In this document: piece after piece, positions 56,317-64,000 of the stretch
How positions within the stretch are numbered: position 1 is the first letter of the stretch
Layout: each line of letters starts with the position of its first letter
NCBI GenBank assembly: GCA_016165875.1
Contig: JABBOT010000031.1
Location: forward strand, 1,778,878-1,842,877
From: Acanthopleura granulata
Taxonomy: Eukaryota > Mollusca > Polyplacophora > Chitonida > Chitonidae
Length of the DNA: 64,000 nt
Reading direction: 5' to 3'
Program-made: the position numbers and the translations under genes
Notes under the pieces: model-generated
The model's input: the letters and a program-made list of their open reading frames with translations, nothing else
The model's database searches: none
What the model was told of the DNA's origin: nothing

Positions 56317-57244
56317 TTTTAAATATTTTAAATACACTTTATACACCTGACACACTGGTTCCCAAAACGAGTGGCTTAGGAAGGCCAAACTCCACAGAGA
56401 TTTAATGAAGACACTTCTCCACTGAGAGTAGATTTAATTCTACAACACTTACTATTTGCATTAGGGTTTCATTACATGGTAAGCACACTTTCCATGCTGC
56501 TTTTAACGCCCTTAAGCATGGATGTACAGTATTCTTGTTTTATAGGCACTGATTGTAGCTATCTCTGTTCTTACATTCTCATGGAGCAGTAGACGCCAGC
56601 TTCTTCAAATTTTCAAATAAATATTTACTCAGATAAAGATTGTACACAGTATTCATGGTATTCTATAACTTACGTGGGTTTTGCGGCAAAATTACTATTC
56701 AAACTGACAAGACTTGTTGTATTGGTACGCGAACCAGATACACGTACGATTGTGTGCGACTAGCGATCCTGCCATCCATTTTTTGCTTGTTTCAGAGGAC
56801 CGGACACGTGTGTCTGCCGACGATCCTGTGATCGGCAGTGCGTGAACTAGAGAACTACAGCGACACTGCCCTGCCCTTCCGCTCTCTGAGGGAAGTATGT
56901 ATTACAAACATGATACACGTGTAAGGACATAAGGGACTCCTGAAATATGAGGGGCGTGCACATAGACTAAGCCAAAGCATGTGTGAACTTGTTACTATTC
57001 CGTATTACTTTTGACAGAACCTGGATTGGTACTGCAGTGAGCGAATGCCAAAGCTCCTGAGATCTTGTGCATCATTTTTTTTACATGAAATTGCTCACCA
57101 TGTGAGGGATTGTAACAAGGAAAAACCTCATGGTGACGTCATTAGTTTTCATCTCTGCCGTTTTGTGCGGGGTTCAAGGAGCGGTGTTGGACATGAAAAT
57201 AAAGCAGCTGTAGATATAATAGAAGTTTTTGACATTAAGATGGT
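56317..57244. other. Intergenic, nothing firm
   Basis: No gene was recognised. A TTGTTTCAG acceptor-like site near 56794 leads to only a very short frame. Confidence 0.45.
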
Positions 57245-57482
57245 TTCATTTATTTGATTGGTGTTTTACACCATACTCAGGAATATTTCACTTATACGAC
57301 GACAGCTAGCGTTATGGTGAGAGGAATCCGGATAGATCTCGGGGGGAAACCCACGACCATCTGCAGGTTGCCAGCGGACCTTCCCACGTGCGGCCGGAGA
57401 GGAAGCCAGCATGAGCTGGACTTGGAACTCAAAGCGAGCGCATTGGTGAGATATGTCGGTCTTATGCATGCGCCACAGCACC
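57245..57482 (-). mobile_element. SINE, minus orientation
   Basis: TTATTTGATTGGTGTTTTAC, CTCAGGAATATTTCACTTAT, CCACGACCATCTGCAGGTTG, CCTTCCCACGTGCGGCCG and CCAGCATGAGCTGGACTTGG are all reversed SINE landmarks. It is well preserved but lacks most of the head. Confidence 0.85.
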
Positions 57483-58019
57483 TAACATGGCAGTTGCATG
57501 TTGCTAAAGACTAATAATGAGCAAACGATTTACAGAAATATCCCTCAGGACTTCTCTAGAGCTACACCAAAGCTATTGTAAACATGTACAGGAAACATAA
57601 GTACAACGGAAACTCACGCATTTCTGTCCTAAAATTTAACTCGATCTGAGGTCTCCACTACATAAGAATTGATATGAGATAATAATATGAGCAATTTACA
57701 GAAAACCTGATCCAGAGGCCAATCAGAATCAAGGAAATCGTAATATATGCAAAGACGCGAACGGACTCGGATGGTTTTCATAGTTGATCGAAGGTCAAAC
57801 AAAATGATCCTGGACACATATTTATCGAATATCATAACCACCTAGTTCAACACAAAGATTAATGTGAATCATAGAATGAAATATATATGCAAAACGTGTC
57901 CACCGACCAGACTGGTTTTCCAACATGTCAAACTTGATCTGAGGTCTTACACACTCAATTTCAACTTATCTTCAGGACTGTCCAAAGCGAACCCAAGGAG
58001 AGACAATTAAGCAATGGCT
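57483..58019. other. Intergenic, nothing recognised
   Basis: AT-rich; a word family around CTCGATCTGAGGTCTCC and CTTGATCTGAGGTCTTAC occurs at 57640 and 57930, a possible old duplication. Confidence 0.4.
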
Positions 58020-58185
58020 ATGTTCTTCATTTGATTGCTGATCTGCGCCGTACTCAAGAATATTTCACTTATAAGACGGCGGACAGCATTATGGTGGGAG
58101 GAAAGTGGGCAGGGTCCTGGTGAAAACCCACGACCATCCGCAGGTTACTTGCAGACCTCCCCGCGTACGCTCGGATAAGCAATGT
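58020..58185 (-). mobile_element. SINE, minus orientation
   Basis: CGTACTCAAGAATATTTCAC, GGCGGACAGCATTATGGTGG and CCCACGACCATCCGCAGGTT, ending near CCGCGTACGCTCGG; truncated. Confidence 0.8.
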
Positions 58186-59801
58186 CTACAATAGGAAGGC
58201 ATAAAAACACACACAGCACTTCGGGAATCAGTTTATATTCTATTGCTTTCGTACAAATGTACAAAATATATATTAGTGCACGGATTGACGTTATATCAGC
58301 GTTAACGTGGGCGTATTAATTGCTTATCTTTGTATAAATGATTTACCAGTTGTAAACGCGTGTTCATGTATAGGGTAGGTCAAAGGGGAGGTCCTTTAAA
58401 CTTGTCTGGGACATGATGCAAAATAAAGAGATACAAGCCATTAAAGTAAAGCTTAATCTATTAAAAAGCATTAGAATTTTATGAAACCACATAAACACAA
58501 CTCACAATTTTACATAAACATACTACAGTTACATTAACAAAATGTACTTTTTTCATAAGGCGTATCTTTCGTCTATTCATTCATACATGTATAGGTAAAC
58601 ATGATGATAAATTCGCTGATCTAATTACAAACAATTTTACAAATAATAAAATAAATTTTGATTTAAAGCTTGACTAATTCTCAATTCTTTAATCCCAATT
58701 CAGCTATAAATTCCAAATGGGACAAACAAGTGGGAGGGGGGTTTTGACTTCAGTCTCTCCTGTATAAAACCATTTCTTCAACATTTGCTGAGGAGAGCGA
58801 AAATTTCAATTTTTCATACAGCATATTGCCTACAAATCGATCAAATGAAAATACTTTATCTTCACAAGCTTTCATATTTGTCCTATGAAAGGGTGTCAAC
58901 TCAGTTATAAATTTCAGTGCAGATGAAGAAACCTGTGCAATTTCCAGCAGATTTCAGTCAATCTATTATCATATTGATACATACCATTTGAATAAACTGT
59001 ACAAAACTAAAATACGCAAAATTATAGCCATGCCTATATTTTTCTCATCACAAAAACATTAATGATTATAGGATACAGATAAACTTCTCTTACTTGAGTG
59101 TACGAATTGTAAAGTTCAAGTTTTAACATGTTTTTATCTGGTTTTATATCAAAGCCTGTCCGAAGATATTTTCAACGCTTATCTTTTTAAATCATATTGT
59201 TTAAAAAATGGTGCCATGACCTTACTGAATTAAAATCAAATTATACAAGCAAATTATCACAATTTTCATATCTAAAATGTGCATTCAATTTTTCCAGGTG
59301 ACGAAAAAGAGAGAATACATTGGGACAGATATCACAAAAGAAGACTTAAATCCAGTCAAAATGTGAAATTCGATTTAAACGTTTAAACAATGGGTTATAC
59401 TAATATTTATCTATCACAATAAGAAATTCTTAGACCGAAAATTCCACAATATAACTGACTCATGAACTTATGACTTATGAATTATCTCAAAAATCGCTTT
59501 GGGATATCAGCGCCTGTGATTCCTTGAAATTAAGCTAAAATATCACAAATTCTTGCCTTAAAAATGAACTCCTGCGAATTTTCAACAGGTATGTTTGTCA
59601 TCTAATAATTTAAAATCTATGGAGTCATTATTCTGGGTAGACCTCCCTACATGAAATGAGGAAAGCTTTCTGCATTCTTAAGGCTTTCCACACAGTTTAT
59701 GTTCAGTCTAGTGTTGTTACTGTGATCTCTTCCTCCATGGTAACCTCGTAAGATCTCGTAGGAACTCTCCTATGGTGGGGACTTGAAACCATTTGTCCAT
59801 G
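58186..59801. other. AT-rich stretch, possible 3' UTR of a minus-strand gene
   Basis: No repeat or ORF of note. It lies immediately downstream (minus sense) of the candidate last exon at 59802-59957 and would be its 3' UTR if that gene is real. Confidence 0.35.
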
Positions 59802-59957
59802 CTAAGTTATCTCCCCTGGAACGTGCTCTTCCTCTTCACTGTCAACAGAGTCACTGGTGTCGGAGTCGGACCCTGTCTCACTTCCAGACACACTTTCGGT
59901 GATGATGACAGGTTCAGGAATCTCTTCACGTGGAGGCTGAAACAGTGATTTGATACA
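59802..59957 (-). CDS. Candidate terminal exon, acidic C-terminus, unidentified gene
   Basis: A minus-strand acceptor GTTTTATTTCAG is followed by 51 codons and a TAG. The peptide includes LFQPPREEIPEPVIITESVS and SDSDTSDSVDSEEEEHVPGE, a strongly acidic serine-rich tail. Another frame of the same exon is also open, so the frame is uncertain. No family was recognised. Confidence 0.3.
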   Translation of the reverse strand, partial: CIKSLFQPPREEIPEPVIITESVSGSETGSDSDTSDSVDSEEEEHVPGEIT

Positions 59958-60822
59958 CTGAAATAAAACAATAAACTAAGTAAAATGTAAAAATCCACTA
60001 TTATACCGTTTACACCAACAAAGGCAATTAACAACAGACTTGGGTCAATTTGTGTAATGCCGTGCTAAAGAAATGGGGAAGTAAAGATGAAACTGGTGCA
60101 AGGAGTTCACAGCCATAATGTTCCAAACGATTATAATGTTCCAAACGATTAACCCTATGATCTTTTGACATGCTGGAAACATCGCGCATGCGCCGACTGG
60201 TCAGTTCTGCATCTTAATTTTTGTGCAAAGCAGTCATTGCACACCGAAAACAACTTCATTATATTCAGTCATTCCATTATGTTCAATCATTTTCATCAAC
60301 GAAAACGTCTTGCTTCTTTCAGTAACTTTCGGTCCGTGTAGCAACATACTTTCTGGGTCGTTCAGAAATGCGGTTTGCCGAACAAAATCGTAGCAGACGA
60401 GTAATACATACATGTCTACATGATGTTTACAATTCTAAAAAAACAATACCTCCTTCATCTCTTGATAATTATTTCTTCCTTTTTTAATAGAAACAAAAGG
60501 TCGTCTTTGAGGATGTTCTTTATAGTTCATTACTTGTTCATTATTGTACAGCACATTCAAAATTACATCACTCTCTCAAAATCCGCTGATATGTTTCTTT
60601 TACGATTTTAAGTCCAATTAAATGAGGAAAGGAGAGAACAGAAAAAAAAATTAAGCACACAGGAACTAATTCTGCCAGGAGTGAGATGCGGACTTCGAGT
60701 TCCCGAGCTAAATAATAAACATCTGTTGCAAAAAAGGAAGTGCTTTAATTATTTAAAAACCAAGATATGAATCTTCAACATACTATTGTATGTGAGCTGT
60801 AGACAGCGTTCTAGAAACTAAA
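59958..60822. other. Between candidate minus-strand exons, nothing recognised
   Basis: ATGTTCCAAACGATTA is repeated at 60118-60152. No gene or known element was seen. Confidence 0.45.
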
Positions 60823-60905
60823 CTAAGGAGCAAGAAAGTCGAGGAAGACAAGACTAAATCTTGGGTCTTTGTAGAGACTGAGGTAGTCATACATGGGAAA
60901 CAAGC
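60823..60905 (-). CDS. Candidate terminal exon, unidentified minus-strand gene
   Basis: The minus acceptor CTCATTTCAG is followed by a frame reading LFPMYDYLSLYKDPRFSLVF before a TAG. The aromatic-rich peptide is protein-like, but another frame is open over the same bases, and a GTATGT donor lies further on near 60783. It could be an alternative end of the same gene as the exon at 59802. Confidence 0.25.
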
Positions 60906-61284
60906 CTGAAATGAGTATAACATTAATAAATGTCGATACTCAACTTGGTAAGCCACCAAGATTTTTGTAATCGCCATGTAAATACATTAAACCAGTATGC
61001 AGTATAATGATTAGACTAAAACAGTCTTACTAATTATATCACAACCAGGTACTATACATAGTGCGACTAGTATCAAAAACCTAGACAGTCGCTTCTCGCT
61101 ATAAACACTGGACACCTACAGGCGGAATAATAACACTCAGGTAAGCAAATTTATAGGCTTTCTTTCTTCTCCGCTGTTGAATATTGATGTGTAGATACGG
61201 CAGAACGTTTCATTTAGTTATTCACAAAGCAACTGCCCCTTTATCATCCAATGCGGAGTCAATCGCAAGGAAAGCCTTTTGACC
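60906..61284. other. Between candidate minus-strand exons, nothing recognised
   Basis: No element was recognised. Confidence 0.45.
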
Positions 61285-61500
61285 AGATAGAGACTTATTT
61301 ATTGGATTGGTGTTTTCCACCGTGCTCAAGAATATTTCACTTTTACGACGGCGGTCGGCATTGTGGTGGGAGGAAACCAGGCAGATTTCGAGGGAAACCC
61401 ACGGCCATCCTCAACTTGCTGGCAGACTTTCCCGACTCCGGAGAGGGAGCCAGCATGAACAGGGCCTGAACTCACAGTGATCGCATTGGGGAGAAACATA
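61285..61500 (-). mobile_element. SINE, minus orientation
   Basis: TTATTTATTGGATTGGTGTT, CTCAAGAATATTTCACTTTT, CGACGGCGGTCGGCATTGTG, CCCACGGCCATCCTCAACTT and GTGATCGCATTGGGGAGA; near complete apart from the head. Confidence 0.85.
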
Positions 61501-61850
61501 GGTCGACCAGATAGACAGACCAATAGATAAATGCAATTTTTGATCCGCTTTGTTTTGTTCGGACCGTTATAGTTTGAGAAATTAACTACTTTAGTACATC
61601 ATTTTCTACAACCATAACATGTAGAGCCTGGAAGTTCTATCTTAGTCTGAACTACTATTATCAGATACAGTATTCAAAACCTATCCAAAAGTATGCGATA
61701 GTATGACAGGATGCAAAGCCTGACGGTTAAAATCACTAAACGGGGAAAACTATGAAAGGAAATTTAAACAGATCCAGCCAATAATCAAATACAAACTAAG
61801 TCTCTGTGTCAATACAGTATTCTGACAGTAGGCCATCCAGTCTTAGTGAT
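61501..61850. other. Nothing recognised
   Basis: AT-rich sequence without a recognised feature. Confidence 0.5.
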
Positions 61851-61973
61851 TTATTTCAGTGCATATTCTTTTTCACACATGGCGTCCTTGACTTCCACGT
61901 GCTCAGAAGATAAACCACCGGTTTTGACAAGTGATGGACGAACTTTACGACGTGTGAGAGACACTTTCACCCA
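61851..61973 (-). CDS. Candidate terminal exon, basic peptide, unidentified
   Basis: The minus acceptor CGATCGTTCAG is followed by 40 codons in one frame and a TAA: WVKVSLTRRKVRPSLVKTGG, then EHVEVKDAMCEKEYALK. The phase does not match a direct join from the exon at 62698-62812 in this frame. Unrecognised. Confidence 0.22.
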   Translation of the reverse strand, partial: WVKVSLTRRKVRPSLVKTGGLSSEHVEVKDAMCEKEYALK

Positions 61974-62124
61974 CTGAACGATCGAACTCGTGTTGAATGC
62001 TCTATTGGTGGGAGACAACTGATCTAAACAAACTGCCCAGTCTCCAGTTAAAGGCTTAACAACTTACACAATATGCATATCTCTCAACTTTAGTTCCAAT
62101 TTCACAATATATACTTTTGTCATT

Positions 62125-62280
62125 ATTTATCTATTTCAGGGGTGTTTTATGACATATTCAAGAATATTTCACTCATATGACGCCGGCCAGCATTATGGTA
62201 GGAGGAAGCCGGACAGAGCCCAGGGGAAACTCACGACCATCCGCAAGTTGATGGGGGACCTTCGTACGTACGACTTGTCA
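62125..62280 (-). mobile_element. SINE, minus orientation
   Basis: TTCAAGAATATTTCACTCAT, GACGCCGGCCAGCATTATGG, AGAGCCCAGGGGAAACTCAC and GACCATCCGCAAGTTG; 5' head missing. Confidence 0.8.
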
Positions 62281-62409
62281 CTGTCTTATAACAGTATGTA
62301 TTGGACACGTTTTGCGCCAACGTTTTCAATGCAAGATCTTCAGAATCGGACTTCGAATAATATTGTAATTTTTACTTTTGTGATGATTAAATATACTTCT
62401 TTGTTCCAT

Positions 62410-62640
62410 TAATTACCATACGCCATGCTCAGGAATATTTGACTTATGGTGGCCAACATTGTGGTTGGAAGAAACCGGGATGAGCCTGGGACAAAACCTA
62501 TAACCATCAGCATGTTTCTGGCAGGCCGTTCCGCATAGTTCCGGAGAAGAAACCAATTCTGGTCATTTGAGCTCTGAGCGACAGCATTGGTTAGAGACTT
62601 TTAGGTCAATGCACTTTGCCAGCGTGCCTTTCGTGATGAC
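62410..62640 (-). mobile_element. Diverged SINE, minus orientation
   Basis: GCTCAGGAATATTTGACTTA, GGTGGCCAACATTGTGGTTG, GAAGAAACCGGGATGAGCCT and AGCGACAGCATTGGTTAGAG. It reaches a degraded tRNA-like head near CACTTTGCCAGCGTGCC. Confidence 0.7.
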
Positions 62641-62697
62641 AAAAAGCCATTAATTATAAGTGACAACAAATAGTCTCCGCGCAAAGCTTTAATATAC

Positions 62698-62812
62698 CTA
62701 TAGTAAGATGAAATTGCCGACTTTCCCGTCATGGAGTACATGCTCTTAGTGTTATACTGATAATCGTCAGCATCGAAGGTGGTGCTGACGAATTCTCTGC
62801 TGTAGCCGTTTA
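62698..62812 (-). CDS. Candidate internal exon, unidentified minus-strand gene
   Basis: The minus acceptor CTTCTCATCTTAG, 115 nt and donor GTATAT frame a single clean reading: NGYSREFVSTTFDADDYQYN then TKSMYSMTGKSAISSYY. Incoming phase 1, outgoing phase 2. The peptide is tyrosine-rich and looks genuine, like a cytoplasmic tail. No family was recognised, and the partner exon is unclear because none of the candidates downstream continues an obvious frame. Confidence 0.38.
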
Positions 62813-63249
62813 CTAAGATGAGAAGAGGAGAGATGCATTAAGCAGGAATTGCCCAAAGGCTATTCTAGTAGAAACAAAGCAAGTAGGTTAGAACAAAAAT
62901 TATATAACATGAAAGAATAAAACAGAACTACTGAAAACAGGGTGAACTATGTTCTCAATCATATGTACCACAGGTGAAATTATTTAAAAAAATTGTCCTT
63001 GTAAAATTATGAAAAAAAATTTCAATGTAATTGTAAACCGTAAAACCTTTCCTTTCTTCAGATGTGTGAACCCGTCCTTTACGCTCCATAAATCTACCAA
63101 TGAAGAGCACCAGAGTCTTCCATTATTAGCTTCACTTGTTTAAAAAGTTAATATCTACAAAAAACTATCTAGAACTATGCCGTGCACACTAACAATACTG
63201 TTGCAAATACGTGAGGCAGTCTTAAAATTAGTGATCCTTTATCACGTTC
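62813..63249. other. Nothing recognised
   Basis: AT-rich sequence upstream (minus sense) of the candidate exon; no further exon was identified. Confidence 0.45.
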
Positions 63250-63365
63250 AGTGAGGGATCTCCGTGGCCGAGGGCCTTAGCGCGCCAGTGCAATGAGCCG
63301 TTAGCCTCTGCCCAATAGGGTTGCTGTGAATTCAAGAGCATCTTCTGCTGGCTTCCTCTCCAGGT
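63250..63365 (+). mobile_element. SINE head fragment, + orientation
   Basis: The tRNA-like head GGATCTCCGTGGCCGAGGGC, with TTAGCGCGCCAGTGCAATGA, then TTGCTGTGAATTCAAGAGCA and GCTGGCTTCCTCTCCAG. The 3' body is lost. Confidence 0.7.
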
Positions 63366-63411
63366 GCCCGTCTTACTAAGAGGGTGTAACGCTATGTCAA
63401 ACGTAACTAGA

Positions 63412-64000
63412 ATATTGAATGAATGAATGAATGATTATGGCTTAACGTCACATCGGCAATATCTCAGCCATATCGTGGCGAGAACAAGGTGGAACCACGA
63501 GACAGTTCAGGTTTTCGATGGTGACATGAGAACATTAAAAACAAACCAAAAACGTACGGACATGATTAAAATCAGGTAAGAAAACCAAAACAGCTAAAAC
63601 TCGAAAACCAGCACATTAAGGAAGTTTTATCACGAGTATGCATGTAAATAAAATTTATATTTTATGATACAGGCCAATGGCCTTCAAATATTTTATGACA
63701 GCGTCGCCAGCGATGCTGTCAAACAAATCATATGTGGAGTTTACTGTGTAGAATCTTTGCCGCACATGGGCAAAGTCTACACAGTCAACCAGGATATGTT
63801 TGATGCCGTATTCAGCACCACATCCAACACACTCGGGAGCACTGCTCCCATCCAGGATAAAATTGTGTGTTAGACGAGAATGTCCAACACGGCATCTTGT
63901 TAAAACCACTTGGTCTCTACGAGACATACCAAGTGTATAAGAGTTATGGCCAATGACAGGGTGAATAGCGTGCAGTTTATTACACACCTGCACGTCCCAT
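63412..64000 (-). mobile_element. 3' end of a non-LTR retrotransposon, minus strand
   Basis: On the minus strand the coding end is followed by a 3' UTR that ends GCCGATGTGACGTTAAGCCA and a simple ATTC repeat (63412-63432), the usual target-primed insertion tail. The 5' part lies beyond the window. It belongs to a different copy and family from the one at 26100-29880. Confidence 0.75.
63655..64000 (-). CDS. Non-LTR C-terminal region with zinc motif (partial)
   Basis: The open frame enters from beyond base 64000 and ends at a stop at 63655. It contains RRDQVVLTRCRVGHSRLTHN, then PECVGCGAEYGIKHILVDC, the C-x2-C-x8-H-x4-C pattern found after the RNase H domain of Jockey/I-type elements. The last 115 codons lack a stop or shift, so this copy may be younger than the one at 26 kb. 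Confidence 0.75.
   Translation of the reverse strand, partial: WDVQVCNKLHAIHPVIGHNSYTLGMSRRDQVVLTRCRVGHSRLTHNFILDGSSAPECVGCGAEYGIKHILVDCVDFAHVRQRFYTVNSTYDLFDSIAGDAVIKYLKAIGLYHKI

Noticed and set aside
56796..56850. Terminal exon after GTTTCAG on + (DRTRVSADDPVIGSA)
   Set aside because: It is only 16 codons with no upstream partner in phase.

Overview
The window is animal genomic DNA: AT-rich, intron-rich, with GT-AG introns, tRNA-derived SINEs, foldback elements and many minisatellites. The commonest SINE ends in a 3' body carrying GAGTACGGCGTAAAACACC and an (AATA)n tail, which I associate with lophotrochozoans. The best guess is a mollusc, probably a bivalve, but nothing in the window fixes the species.

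The main finding is a tandem pair of RIG-I-like receptor (RLR) genes on the + strand. Copy B (32732-54788) is complete: 13 exons join in consistent phase into a 973-residue protein with two CARDs, a linker, the Hel1, Hel2i and Hel2 modules, a pincer-like helix and a zinc-binding RLR C-terminal domain. Copy A (552-5698) is represented by its last three exons; the rest lies before base 1. Two of those exons have exactly the lengths of their copy B partners (216 and 162 nt) and all share intron phases. In copy B the helicase ATPase motifs are destroyed (motif I GKT to GKR, motif II DECH to ELGV, motifs V and VI unrecognisable) while the frame, the CARDs and the zinc ligands are intact. Copy A shows the same loss in motifs V and VI. 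The inference is an inherited pseudo-helicase RLR lineage: an RNA-binding, CARD-signalling receptor without ATP-driven proofreading.

Layout: 1-5.7 kb, 3' end of copy A, with an antisense ORF carrying a signal peptide and a foldback MITE in its last intron. 5.7-24.4 kb, gene-poor DNA with SINEs and about ten unrelated minisatellites. 24.4-26.1 kb, a broken Polinton/adintovirus-like relic (PolB-like fragment on +, integrase fragment on -). 26.1-29.9 kb, a decayed Jockey-type non-LTR retrotransposon (gag knuckles, endonuclease, RT, RNase H remnant). 30-32.7 kb, a coding-like fragment, a foldback element and the upstream region of copy B. 32.7-54.8 kb, copy B; its first intron holds a 4.5-kb 35-bp minisatellite and a later intron a long inverted repeat. 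54.9-62.8 kb, a second MITE, SINEs mostly in minus orientation, and four candidate minus-strand exons of an unidentified gene. 63.4-64 kb, the 3' end of another non-LTR retrotransposon on the minus strand.

The two receptors are the only genes I can name with confidence. Exon joins were done by hand from splice consensus, phase and family knowledge; no search was run.
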